Assembly: GCF_028463845.1 (NCBI RefSeq)
Contig: NZ_CP116805.1
Coordinates: 2,294,001 to 2,358,000, forward strand
Direction: 5' to 3'
DNA from: Gimibacter soli
Lineage (GTDB): Bacteria > Pseudomonadota > Alphaproteobacteria > Sphingomonadales > Kordiimonadaceae
Length of the DNA: 64,000 nucleotides
Shown here: positions 44,518 through 52,586 of the stretch, piece by piece
How positions within the stretch are numbered: the first letter of the stretch is position 1
Layout of the letters: every line of letters begins with the position of its first letter
The notes under the pieces: model-generated
Seen by the model: only the letters and a program-made list of their open reading frames with translations
Databases searched by the model: none
Told to the model about the DNA's origin: nothing
Program-made: the position numbers and the translations under genes

Positions 44518-45470
44518 CAGCCGGCTGCACCTTCTCGCACATAAAGGTCGCTCATGAAGCGGTACGATGCGAGGCCCCAGCGGATCAGCCGCGGCTTCAC
44601 GGCCGCAGCATCACCTGCAGCCATCTGGATAAGCCGTTCGGGCGACGCGAGGCCAGCCTCAACACTCAGCGACGAAACGCCGCCGAAACGGGGGTTGACC
44701 TCGATGAAAGAGAATTTCTCGCCGGCCTTATCGTGCACAAAAGCCTGCACCACATTGTGCCCCTTCAGGCCGAGCCGGGCGCAGAGGTCAAGCGACGCCT
44801 GCATCAGGGCCGGCAGCTCCACCGTGCGGCTATAACTGCTTTCTCCGTTCGCGATCCGACCGCGCACCCGGCTGACCGCCTGCAAGGGCTCGCCCTCCAG
44901 CGACATCAGGACATCGATTGTATATTCGTCGTCAGTGCAGAAGGGCTGGACCAGCGCGTCAGGATGGTCGGCCTGAAATGCTGCAAGCTCGGTCGTATTG
45001 TTGATCTGCGCGGTGCTCCGGCTGCCCGCGCCCACTGACGCGCGCACAAAAAGCGGGAAACCGGAAGGCTTGCCCTCAACCGCCGGCAGTACCGGAAATT
45101 TGTTGTCCAGACAGAAGCGATGGAAAGCCCGTTTGTCGAGGCACATGTCGAGCGCCTCCGCCGTCGGCAACGGCAGGATGACACCAAGCTTGGCGAGCTC
45201 CGGCGCCAATGCTGCGAGCACCTTCATCTCGCCGTCGCGGGTGGGGATCAGGAGCCGCACCCGTTCGCGCTTGCATTCCTCAAGGAGCTTCCTGCCAAAA
45301 GCGGGGTCGTCGCTTGCCGGCAGCGGGCAGAAATCATCAGCCACAAAGCGCGAAGCCACATCATCCCGGATATCCGCAGCGATCACCCGCCCGCCGCAAT
45401 CCATCAGCGCCTTGCGGAACGCTTTCACAAGCGGGACCTTGTTTGCCGAACTCGTTATCAGGACATTCAT
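44517..45470 (-). CDS. ATP-grasp ligase of the pse operon
   Basis: A 317-residue carbamoyl-phosphate-synthase-like ATP-grasp protein. It starts MNVLITSSANKVPLVKAFRKAL (pre-ATP-grasp Rossmann domain), then LLIPTRDGEMKVLA, the ATP-binding lid region FPLFVRASVGAGSRSTAQI, and the metal-binding end FIEVNPRFGGVSSLSVEAG. Such enzymes form amide or peptide bonds with ATP. Placement between pseI and pseG suggests an amino acid or acyl group is attached to the nonulosonic acid or its precursor (inference). Confidence 0.82.
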   Translation of the reverse strand: MNVLITSSANKVPLVKAFRKALMDCGGRVIAADIRDDVASRFVADDFCPLPASDDPAFGRKLLEECKRERVRLLIPTRDGEMKVLAALAPELAKLGVILPLPTAEALDMCLDKRAFHRFCLDNKFPVLPAVEGKPSGFPLFVRASVGAGSRSTAQINNTTELAAFQADHPDALVQPFCTDDEYTIDVLMSLEGEPLQAVSRVRGRIANGESSYSRTVELPALMQASLDLCARLGLKGHNVVQAFVHDKAGEKFSFIEVNPRFGGVSSLSVEAGLASPERLIQMAAGDAAAVKPRLIRWGLASYRFMSDLYVREGAAG

Positions 45471-46525
45471 TCCTTACCGCCCTCGCCGCCTTTGACCATG
45501 GCCCAATCAAGCGGCGTACCTGCAGTAATGTCGCAGGTTGCTGTCCGGCCCAAGATGCCTTTCAGATTGCGCGTATGAAGCCCACCCGCGGGACGCACCG
45601 ACCGCAGGTTTCGGGCTGTGAAAACCTCACCGGCCCTCACGTCTTCTGCAACATAAAGCGAGCGCCTGAAGCGCAGGCTGTCGGCTTCCGAGGCCGTCGG
45701 GCCATAATGTGGCGCAGTGCGGGCTTCGGCGACCTGACGGCAGGCTGTCACCATCGCCTTCATTTCGTCCGGCTCCAGCGAAAAGGCACTGTCCACTGCG
45801 CCAGCCGCCCGCGAATGGCAGAAATGTTTCTCGATCACGGTTGCGCCGAGTGCCGTTGCCGCAATAGGGATAGCCGTGCCGAGTGTATGGTCGGAAATCC
45901 CGACCGGCAGACCGGTGCGCCGCGCCAGATCAGGGATCGTTTCAAGGTGACAATCGCTATAGGGCGTCGGATAGCCACTGATGCAGTGCAGGAGCGTGAT
46001 ATTATCTGCCCCTGCCCCTTTGGCGGCCGCCACCGCCTCATCGATTTCAGCAAGCGTTGCCATACCGGTCGACATGATCATCGGCTTGCCGGTCCCCGCC
46101 ACCCGTTCGATCAGCCCGATATCAACAAGCTCGCACGAGGCGATCTTGTAAAGCGGGCAATCAAGGCTTTCGAGGAGATCGACTGCCGTCAGGTCAAACG
46201 GCGCCGAGAAGGCAAGGATACCGCGTTCCCGCGCACGGGCGAAAAGGGCCGCATGCCACTCGAACGGCGTTTGCGCCTCTTCATAAAGGTCATGCAGGCG
46301 CCGACCTTTCCATAGCCCCTCCTGCACCACAAAAACTGGCGCATCGGAATCGAGCGTGATGGTGGCTGGCGAATAGGTCTGGAACTTGACGGCGTCTGCG
46401 CCGGTTTCGGCGGCCAGGTCGATCAGTTCCAGCGCGAGGTCGAGCCGTCCCATATGGTTGCCCGAAACCTCTGTGATGATGAAGGGAGATGCTTTCTGGG
46501 TCTGTTTCATCGGATTGGTCGTCAC
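45467..46525 (-). CDS. pseI: Pseudaminic acid synthase PseI (NeuB family)
   Basis: Condenses the 2,4-diacetamido-trideoxy-altrose with phosphoenolpyruvate to form pseudaminic acid. The 352 residues comprise the TIM barrel (FIITEVSGNHMGRLDLALELIDLAAETGADAVKFQTYSP, YKIASCELVDIGLIERVAGTGKPMIMSTGMA, LLHCISGYPTPYSDCHLETI, GISDHTLGTAIPIAATALGATVIEKHF) and the C-terminal SAF antifreeze-like domain (SLYVAEDVRAGEVFTARNLRSVRPAGGL). Translation starts at GTG 46525, overlapping the flmG stop as GTGA, or at ATG 46510. Confidence 0.92.
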   Translation of the reverse strand: MTTNPMKQTQKASPFIITEVSGNHMGRLDLALELIDLAAETGADAVKFQTYSPATITLDSDAPVFVVQEGLWKGRRLHDLYEEAQTPFEWHAALFARARERGILAFSAPFDLTAVDLLESLDCPLYKIASCELVDIGLIERVAGTGKPMIMSTGMATLAEIDEAVAAAKGAGADNITLLHCISGYPTPYSDCHLETIPDLARRTGLPVGISDHTLGTAIPIAATALGATVIEKHFCHSRAAGAVDSAFSLEPDEMKAMVTACRQVAEARTAPHYGPTASEADSLRFRRSLYVAEDVRAGEVFTARNLRSVRPAGGLHTRNLKGILGRTATCDITAGTPLDWAMVKGGEGGKE

Positions 46526-48255
46526 ACTATCAGCCGGTCGCCGGAACGAGCACTTTCAACATAAGGCTTTGCCGCCTCAATAATGCGTTCCCAAGACCGC
46601 GGATGCTCAATATCATAGCCTATAACCTTGCCCTTGGACCGGTAGAAGGGCGGATGCCCGTCCGCCGCACCGAAAAGCCACCACGGACGACCGGGCGTCA
46701 ACCACACCGTCGGGACCCCAGTGACCATCGCAAAGTGCTGTGTCGCGATATTCGGCCCGATCACCACATCCAAGTTTGCCATGATCGCGAGATTGTCTTC
46801 AATGCTCTCGCGCAGGTTGGTGTCTTCCCAGTCGTGGATAACCATCCCGCTGCTTTTTCGGAACTGCTCCAGTTCTGGCTTCACATCCCCATACTGGAGA
46901 TTGATCAGATGGGCATCCCCGCCCTGTAGTTCAGCCAGCATTTCGACCAAAAAATAGCTTCCCGATCGTGTAACAGCCATATTGCCACTGCGCCAGGACA
47001 CGCCGATCCTCAGCCCGGGCCCCAACGCATCAAGCCGTTCTTTCCATTTCTGAACAAGGTCTTCACGCGGCAGGAATAGCGGCGCGGTCCGATCCTGGAT
47101 GGCGGAGACAGTGGGCCAGATGTACTGCAAAGCTGAAGCTATCGGGATATAGTAGTCGACGGAAACCTCACCATTTTTCACCAGCATTGTTAGCTCTGGC
47201 GACGACCGGAAATGATAGCCCATCTTTTTCTCGGCAGCATATTGCACCACCCGAGCTTGCGGGAAGCTGCGCCTGAAAATGTCACAGAGCCGCCGGTCGC
47301 AGGAAACGACGACTTGTGCCGCCATCTTGATCAGGTCGGGCAACACTTGCGAAAACAGGACCTCATCCCCAATGCCTTGCTCTGCAGCGACATAGATCGT
47401 CTTTCCATTCAGGTCTTCACCACGCCACACCGGGAAGTCATGAAGGAATACTACCCCCTGGCCACCTCCACGCCCCGAGCTGAGACGATAGTCATAATGC
47501 TTCCAACCTTCTGCAAGGTGACCACTCGACAAAAGTTCAACGCCGAGCCCCAAATGAGCCTCTGTATAGCCCGGCGAGGCTTTCAACGACTGCTCATAGG
47601 CGTGAATTCGTTCCTCAACCCTGTCTTGAGAGTAACATGCCGCTAGGTTTGACCAAGCCTTCGCATTGTCCGGCCCGACCCGAACTGCTTCCTCGTAGAA
47701 CGGGATGGCTTGAAAACCGCCACGGCTATATTGCACGGCTGTCCCCAGTACGTTCCAAAGGCCTGAAACCTCGGGGAACAGCGGAATAATTTCCTGACAG
47801 AACTCGATTACCTCCTCCAGCCGTTCCTGCGAATACATGGCGGATGCGAGGTTGACGTAGGAGATCGGCGCTGCAGGGTCGAGCATGATGGCCTGACGCC
47901 AGACTTTCTCGGCAATCTCATGCATGCCCATGTTAGTGGCAAGCGAGCCCATCACCTGACAGACACCGACGCTCGGTGTCGCCCGCGCAATTGTACGTTC
48001 AAGCATCTGGATCGCCAGGTCCCGTACCCCAAGCCGAACCAGAACGTCGGCAACGACCGTCATCAGGTCGATATTGTCAGGGTCTGTATCGAGCGCCTTG
48101 TTCAGGAGTTCAAGCGCCGTGGGCCAGTCCTCACGCTCGTAGGCTGCCTTGCCTTCCTGCAACAACCGCAAATTCTGGCGATTGCCTGAGGCGACGCCCT
48201 TTTTTTGAGCCTTTGCCTTGACCGCCTTTTGCCGGACTGACTTCGACTTTGCCAT
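46522..48255 (-). CDS. flmG: FlmG-like flagellin glycosyltransferase (TPR plus GT-B domain)
   Basis: A 577-residue modular protein: a basic N-terminus (MAKSKSVRQKAVKAKAQKKG), an array of TPR units at roughly 20-260 (for example AAYEREDWPTALELLNKALDTDPDNIDLM and EEAVRVGPDNAKAWSNLAACY), then a heptosyltransferase-like GT-B domain (IYVAAEQGIGDEVLFSQVLPDLIKMA, RIGVSWRSGN, NLAIMANLDVVIGPNIATQHFAMVTGVPTVWL). This is the architecture of Caulobacter FlmG, which binds flagellin with its TPRs and attaches pseudaminic acid. The ATG at 48255 follows GGAG. It leads the pse operon from a sigma-54 promoter shared with flbT. Confidence 0.85.
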   Translation of the reverse strand: MAKSKSVRQKAVKAKAQKKGVASGNRQNLRLLQEGKAAYEREDWPTALELLNKALDTDPDNIDLMTVVADVLVRLGVRDLAIQMLERTIARATPSVGVCQVMGSLATNMGMHEIAEKVWRQAIMLDPAAPISYVNLASAMYSQERLEEVIEFCQEIIPLFPEVSGLWNVLGTAVQYSRGGFQAIPFYEEAVRVGPDNAKAWSNLAACYSQDRVEERIHAYEQSLKASPGYTEAHLGLGVELLSSGHLAEGWKHYDYRLSSGRGGGQGVVFLHDFPVWRGEDLNGKTIYVAAEQGIGDEVLFSQVLPDLIKMAAQVVVSCDRRLCDIFRRSFPQARVVQYAAEKKMGYHFRSSPELTMLVKNGEVSVDYYIPIASALQYIWPTVSAIQDRTAPLFLPREDLVQKWKERLDALGPGLRIGVSWRSGNMAVTRSGSYFLVEMLAELQGGDAHLINLQYGDVKPELEQFRKSSGMVIHDWEDTNLRESIEDNLAIMANLDVVIGPNIATQHFAMVTGVPTVWLTPGRPWWLFGAADGHPPFYRSKGKVIGYDIEHPRSWERIIEAAKPYVESARSGDRLIV

Positions 48256-48300
48256 ACCAATACTCCGCTGCGAACTTTCGTGAGGCAATCGCGAACCACT

Positions 48301-48316
48301 TGGCACGCTTATAGCA
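48301..48316 (+). promoter_or_regulatory. Sigma-54 promoter toward flbT-flaF
   Basis: TGGCACGCTTATAGCA has GG and GC at the required spacing, 109 bases before flbT. Its -12 box is shared with the opposite-strand promoter at 48313-48328. Confidence 0.75.
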
Positions 48317-48328
48317 ATAATCTTGCCA
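48313..48328 (-). promoter_or_regulatory. Sigma-54 promoter toward flmG and the pse operon
   Basis: On the minus strand TGGCAAGATTATTGCT is a near-consensus -24/-12 element, about 58 bases before the flmG start. The central GC at 48314-48315 serves as the -12 dinucleotide of both promoters. Confidence 0.78.
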
Positions 48329-48424
48329 GCCATGCCAGCGCGCGACATCCTGATTTGCGCTCAACCCTTTTGATGCTAAAAGGAAAAGCGCATCAAACAA
48401 AGCACAAGCTGCGGGAGGAACATA

Positions 48425-48829
48425 ATGGCGCTGAAATTGTCGCTGCGTCCTGAGGAAAAGCTGGTCATCAACGGCGCTGTCATCGCCAATGGGGACCGCC
48501 GCGCCAACCTTATCGTCCACAACAAGGCATCAATCCTGCGCGAGAAGGACATCATGCAGCAGGAAGAGGCCAATACGCCCGCCCGCCGTATCTATTTCCC
48601 GATCATGCTGATGTATATGGACCCATCCAGTTCGAGCCAATATTATGACGAATTTGTGCTCAGGATGACCGAGTTCATGGGGGCCGTATCAACCCCCGAA
48701 GTTCTGGATATGTGCGTGGAAGTTAGTAAAGCGGTAATGGATCGCAATTATTATAAGGCACTCGTTCAGTGCAAAAAGGTGCTGAAATTCGAGGCAGATC
48801 GGCTGAATTTGAGCTATAGTGACGAGTAG
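48425..48829 (+). CDS. flbT: Flagellin post-transcriptional regulator FlbT
   Basis: In Caulobacter, FlbT binds the 5' leader of flagellin mRNA and lowers its translation until the hook is complete. The 134-residue protein matches the family: MALKLSLRPEEKLVINGAVIANGDRRANLIVHNKASILREKDIM, then PARRIYFPIMLMYMD and KALVQCKKVLKFEADRL. AGGA precedes the ATG. It is followed 18 bases later by flaF and then by three flagellin genes. Confidence 0.95.
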   Translation: MALKLSLRPEEKLVINGAVIANGDRRANLIVHNKASILREKDIMQQEEANTPARRIYFPIMLMYMDPSSSSQYYDEFVLRMTEFMGAVSTPEVLDMCVEVSKAVMDRNYYKALVQCKKVLKFEADRLNLSYSDE

Positions 48830-48847
48830 AAGGAACCCGAAGGCCAG

Positions 48848-49258
48848 ATGTCATACCAGGCTTACCAGAAAACCCAGGCATCCGCTGAGAACCCCAGCCA
48901 GACGGAATATCGCCTGTTTGCCGAGGTGACCCGGTCGCTCATGGATGTTCGGGAACTGACCCCGCCTGACTCAAAGCTTGCAGCCGCCCTCGATTGGAAT
49001 CGCCGCCTTTGGTCAGTGCTGGCCACGGATTGCGGTGCCGAGGGCAATCAGTTGCCCCAGCAGCTACGGGCTGCCATCATTTCCCTGTCGATCTGGGTAT
49101 CCAAGCACTCCTCGCTTGTTATGCGCGGCCGCGAAAAGGTCGATGATCTGATCAACATCAACCGCACCATCATGGAAGGGCTTGCAGCACAGGCCGCCCA
49201 AGTCGCAAAACCAGCAACCCCTCCGACCCAACCGACGCCGACATCCCACAACGTTTGA
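48848..49258 (+). CDS. flaF: Flagellin biosynthesis regulator FlaF
   Basis: FlaF works opposite to FlbT, promoting flagellin synthesis or secretion. The 136 residues start MSYQAYQKTQASAENPSQTEYRLFAEVTRSLMDV and contain ALDWNRRLWSVLATDCGAEGNQLPQQLRAAIISLSIWVSKHSSLVMRG, the family core. A Pro/Thr/Ala-rich tail closes the protein. AGGAACCCGAAGGCC precedes the start. Confidence 0.94.
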   Translation: MSYQAYQKTQASAENPSQTEYRLFAEVTRSLMDVRELTPPDSKLAAALDWNRRLWSVLATDCGAEGNQLPQQLRAAIISLSIWVSKHSSLVMRGREKVDDLININRTIMEGLAAQAAQVAKPATPPTQPTPTSHNV

Positions 49259-49456
49259 CAAGCGCCGCGCTCACCGCGCCCTGCCCGGCAAATTATTCCG
49301 CATTTTAATCGAATTTGACCGGCAATAACTGCCTGATCGGTATTTTTTGCCTATTATTTTGTTAACTTTTGAAGGCTTGACTGAGGGGCTTGATGTAAAA
49401 AATCGCCTAGCCAATCAGCCAGATTCAAGCCCTCCCCAAATGGTTAACAACTGCTC

Positions 49457-49472
49457 TGGCACGCAGATTGCT
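49457..49472 (+). promoter_or_regulatory. Sigma-54 promoter of flagellin gene 2
   Basis: TGGCACGCAGATTGCT is a consensus -24/-12 element 85 bases before the start codon. The 298 bases between flaF and this flagellin hold this promoter, an AT-rich tract (about 49290-49400) and no gene. Confidence 0.92.
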
Positions 49473-49556
49473 TGGGATTATTCGAGCGCAGAAGTGCTCA
49501 GTAAGCAAAATGCTTACAGGTAAAAACCGAACTTATCTCAGAATGGAGATTGTAAA

Positions 49557-50384
49557 ATGGCGTTTTCCGTCAATACCAATGCAGGCGCATTCGCCGCCCT
49601 GCAAAACCTCAATGTCACCACCAAAAAGCTGAACACCACGCAGACCCAGATCAACACGGGCCTGAAGGTCGGCTCCTCCAAAGACAATGCTGCTATCTTC
49701 GCTATCGCGCAAAAACTGCGTGGTAACGTGGCTGGCCTCAATGCTGTGAAGGGCTCGCTCGACCGTGCTCTTTCGACCCTTGACGTTGCCATCTCGGCTG
49801 GTGAAGCCGTGTCCGACCTTCTCATCGAGATGAAAGAGAAGGCTGTGGCTGCCAAGGATCCGGGTCTTGACGATGACAGCCGGACGTCGCTCAACGACGA
49901 CTTCTCCCAGCTGCGCGACCAGATCACCTCGATCGTCAACAACGCCACCTTCAACGGCACCAACGCCGTGAAAGCCGGCGGTGACGCAATCGTCGCCATC
50001 ACCGATGAAACCGGTACCTCCGACAACCAGATCACCGTTGCAGCACAAGACCTGTCGCTGCAAGGCCTCGGCCTGGATTCGGATACGGCCATCAGCGGCA
50101 CGACCGAAGCCAGCTCGGCCGTAGATCTGATTGAATCGGCGATCGACACTGTGAACACGTCCCTGTCGACCCTCGGTGCAGGTTCGAAGCGTCTTGAACT
50201 CCAGAAGGACTTCACGACGAAACTGTCGGATGCCATCGAAGTCGGTATCGGTAATCTTGTGGACGCGGACCTCGCCAAGACAAGCGCCCAGCTGCAGTCG
50301 CTGCAGGTCAAGCAGCAGCTTGGTCTTCAGGCTCTCTCGATTGCCAACCAGGCTCCGTCGACCGTACTTGGTCTCTTCCGTTAA
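49557..50384 (+). CDS. Flagellin 2
   Basis: A 275-residue filament subunit. Conserved D0/D1 ends are MAFSVNTNAGAFAALQNLNVTTKKLNTTQTQINTGLKVGSSKDNAA and VKQQLGLQALSIANQAPSTVLGLFR. The central region (~145-190) is short. It shares a 296-base block identical to flagellin 4 (49677-49972 against 51870-52165) plus an identical 3' end. AATGGAGA precedes the ATG, a leader motif common to flagellins 2-4. It is a likely FlmG substrate through Ser/Thr in the central loop (inference). Confidence 0.96.
   Translation: MAFSVNTNAGAFAALQNLNVTTKKLNTTQTQINTGLKVGSSKDNAAIFAIAQKLRGNVAGLNAVKGSLDRALSTLDVAISAGEAVSDLLIEMKEKAVAAKDPGLDDDSRTSLNDDFSQLRDQITSIVNNATFNGTNAVKAGGDAIVAITDETGTSDNQITVAAQDLSLQGLGLDSDTAISGTTEASSAVDLIESAIDTVNTSLSTLGAGSKRLELQKDFTTKLSDAIEVGIGNLVDADLAKTSAQLQSLQVKQQLGLQALSIANQAPSTVLGLFR
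49677..49972 (+). repeat. 296-base identical block, copy 1 (flagellin 2)
   Basis: Base-for-base identical to 51870-52165 (offset 2193). It covers codons for the conserved D1 helices and stops where the variable centre begins, which fits gene conversion or a recent duplication. Confidence 0.92.
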
Positions 50385-50411
50385 TAGACGGACGACCCAT
50401 AAAATCAGGAC

Positions 50412-50437
50412 AAAGGGGCCTTTCGAGGCCCCTTTTT
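50412..50437 (+). terminator. Terminator of flagellin gene 2
   Basis: AAGGGGCC pairs with GGCCCCTT around a six-base loop and is followed by TTTTT. It lies 28 bases past the stop. Confidence 0.9.
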
Positions 50438-50570
50438 CATTGTCCTCACTTCCCCACCGCTGCCCTTTTTGCGGCAATTTTAGCCACTTTCTGTAGGCAC
50501 TTCCTGCCGCACCCCGACCCCACCCGCACTCAACTCCAAGAATACTCATTATAATTCATATGGTTAGTAA

Positions 50571-50586
50571 TGGCACAGCCGTTGCT
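50571..50586 (+). promoter_or_regulatory. Sigma-54 promoter of flagellin gene 3
   Basis: TGGCACAGCCGTTGCT is a consensus -24/-12 element 71 bases before the chosen start. An in-frame ATG at 50570 overlaps this element and so cannot be the start of the transcript's reading frame. Confidence 0.9.
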
Positions 50587-50641
50587 CTCCTTCTCCATCG
50601 AGCAAAAGGCTCTTAACAGCTTTCCAGAATGGAGAACGGCC

Positions 50642-51481
50642 ATGACTTTCTCAGTCAACACGAACGAAGGTGCCCTGAAGGCACTGCAAAACCTGAACGC
50701 AACGAACATGAAGCTCCAAACGGTGCAAACTCAGATCAATACCGGTCTCAAGGTAGCATCCACCAAGGACAATGCCGCTACCTGGGCTATCGCCCAGATT
50801 CTGCGCGCAGATGTTTCTGGCCTGAATGCTGCTCGGGGATCGATTGACCGCGCCCTTTCGACGCTTGATGTTGCCGTTTCGGCAGGTGAAGCAGTGTCGG
50901 ACCTGCTGATTGAAATGAAAGAGAAAGCGGTCGCGGCCAAAGACCCCGGCATTGACAGTGCCAGCCGTACGGCACTGAACAATGATTTCGTCCAACTGCG
51001 CGATCAGATCCAAGCGATCGTGCGAACGGCCGAATTCAACGGCATCAATGCGGTCGGGGGGCCGTCTCCAGCTGCCATTACAGCCATTACGGACTCGACT
51101 GGCTCTTCCGCCAATCAGATCACCGTCGCCGCCCAGGACATGTCCCTTGGTGGCACGATCGTTACCGTAGCTTCCGATGCCTCCATGACCTCGGCCGCGG
51201 AAGCATCGTCCACGCTGAACCTGATCGAGGCTTCCCTCGACAATGTCAATGCGGCCCTGTCGCGCCTCGGTGCCGGCGCCAAGCGTCTCGAACTTCAGAA
51301 GGCCTTCACGGCCAAGCTGTCGGACGCGCTTGAAGTCGGTATCGGCAATCTGGTGGATGCCGACATGGCAAAAGCCAGCGCAACGCTACAGGCGGTACAG
51401 GTCAAACAGCAACTTGGTCTTCAGGCGCTGTCCATTGCCAACCAAGCTCCGGGCGCCATCATTTCGTTGTTCCAAGGCTAA
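50642..51481 (+). CDS. Flagellin 3
   Basis: A 279-residue flagellin (MTFSVNTNEGALKALQNLNATNMKLQTVQTQINTGLKVASTKDNAATWAIAQ at the N-terminus, ending LSIANQAPGAIISLFQG). It has a distinct D1 substitution (TWAIAQILRADVSG for IFAIAQKLRGNVAG) and a different central loop, and does not share the identical block of its neighbours. The ATG at 50642 follows AATGGAGA. Subunit diversity may set filament position, as with Caulobacter flagellins. Confidence 0.96.
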   Translation: MTFSVNTNEGALKALQNLNATNMKLQTVQTQINTGLKVASTKDNAATWAIAQILRADVSGLNAARGSIDRALSTLDVAVSAGEAVSDLLIEMKEKAVAAKDPGIDSASRTALNNDFVQLRDQIQAIVRTAEFNGINAVGGPSPAAITAITDSTGSSANQITVAAQDMSLGGTIVTVASDASMTSAAEASSTLNLIEASLDNVNAALSRLGAGAKRLELQKAFTAKLSDALEVGIGNLVDADMAKASATLQAVQVKQQLGLQALSIANQAPGAIISLFQG

Positions 51482-51488
51482 AACCTCT

Positions 51489-51514
51489 GCCGGTCGGGCC
51501 TCGGCCCGACCGGC
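51489..51514 (+). terminator. Strong hairpin after flagellin gene 3
   Basis: GCCGGTCGGG pairs with CCCGACCGGC over 10 bp around CCTCGG, starting 8 bases past the stop. It lacks a T-tract, so it may protect the mRNA 3' end or act with Rho and not as a classical intrinsic terminator. Confidence 0.55.
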
Positions 51515-51663
51515 ACAAATTGCCGACCAATGGGCATTTATGTCCCCAAAGTCAGAAACTAGGCAATTTTTTCCATAGAAATGCACGTCGAAGTAGTCGC
51601 GGTATTTCCACTTTTGTTGAGTAAAAACACCGGCTTAGGGCAACCTTTGCCGGCGCATCCGTT

Positions 51664-51679
51664 TGGCATAAGGCTTGCT
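51664..51679 (+). promoter_or_regulatory. Sigma-54 promoter of flagellin gene 4
   Basis: TGGCATAAGGCTTGCT matches the -24/-12 consensus with one change in the -24 box, 71 bases before the start codon. Confidence 0.85.
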
Positions 51680-51749
51680 TCTATAACAGCGGGATAAAAC
51701 ATCCCTGGGCAAGAAAGCCCAACAACAACTCCAAAATGGAGAAAGCAAA

Positions 51750-52577
51750 ATGGCTTTTTCGGTAAACACCAATGGCGGCGCCTTCCTGGCCCTGCAAAAC
51801 CTCAACAAGACTTCGTCGAGCCTTGAAACCACTCAGGGCCGCATCAATACCGGCCTGAAAGTCGGTTCTTCCAAAGACAATGCTGCTATCTTCGCTATCG
51901 CGCAAAAACTGCGTGGTAACGTGGCTGGCCTCAATGCTGTGAAGGGCTCGCTCGACCGTGCTCTTTCGACCCTTGACGTTGCCATCTCGGCTGGTGAAGC
52001 CGTGTCCGACCTTCTCATCGAGATGAAAGAGAAGGCTGTGGCTGCCAAGGATCCGGGTCTTGACGATGACAGCCGGACGTCGCTCAACGACGACTTCTCC
52101 CAGCTGCGCGACCAGATCACCTCGATCGTCAACAACGCCACCTTCAACGGCACCAACGCCGTGAAGTCGGGCGGCGATGCGATCTCTGCCATCACCGATG
52201 AAACCGGCACCTCCGACAACCAGATCACCGTTGCAGCACAAGACCTGTCGCTGACCGGTCTGGGCCTTGCATCGGATACCGGGATCAGCTCGACCGGCGA
52301 CGCAAGCTCGGCCGTAGATCTGATTGAATCGGCGATTGACACCGTGAACACCGCCCTGTCGACCCTCGGTGCAGGTTCGAAGCGCCTTGAACTCCAGAAG
52401 GACTTCACGACGAAACTGTCGGATGCCATCGAAGTCGGTATCGGTAACCTCGTGGACGCGGACCTCGCCAAAGAGTCGGCGAACTTGCAGGCCCTGCAGG
52501 TCAAGCAGCAGCTTGGTCTTCAGGCTCTCTCGATTGCCAACCAGGCTCCGTCGACCGTACTTGGTCTCTTCCGTTAA
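51750..52577 (+). CDS. Flagellin 4
   Basis: A 275-residue flagellin very similar to flagellin 2. The N-terminus differs (MAFSVNTNGGAFLALQNLNKTSSSLETTQGRINTGLKVGSS), then a 296-base block is identical to flagellin 2, then the central loop differs (KSGGDAISAITDE, LTGLGLASDTGISSTGDASS), and the end is again nearly identical. The leader again has AATGGAGA before the ATG. flaG follows 100 bases downstream after a hairpin. Confidence 0.96.
   Translation: MAFSVNTNGGAFLALQNLNKTSSSLETTQGRINTGLKVGSSKDNAAIFAIAQKLRGNVAGLNAVKGSLDRALSTLDVAISAGEAVSDLLIEMKEKAVAAKDPGLDDDSRTSLNDDFSQLRDQITSIVNNATFNGTNAVKSGGDAISAITDETGTSDNQITVAAQDLSLTGLGLASDTGISSTGDASSAVDLIESAIDTVNTALSTLGAGSKRLELQKDFTTKLSDAIEVGIGNLVDADLAKESANLQALQVKQQLGLQALSIANQAPSTVLGLFR
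51870..52165 (+). repeat. 296-base identical block, copy 2 (flagellin 4)
   Basis: Identical to 49677-49972. Divergence resumes immediately on both sides at synonymous and non-synonymous sites. Confidence 0.92.
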
Positions 52578-52586
52578 TAGGAATTC

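Noticed and set aside
49557-52577. Flagellin array as a mobile or invertible phase-variation cassette
   Set aside because: The repeats are direct, lie within coding sequence, and no recombinase gene or inverted recombination site was seen.
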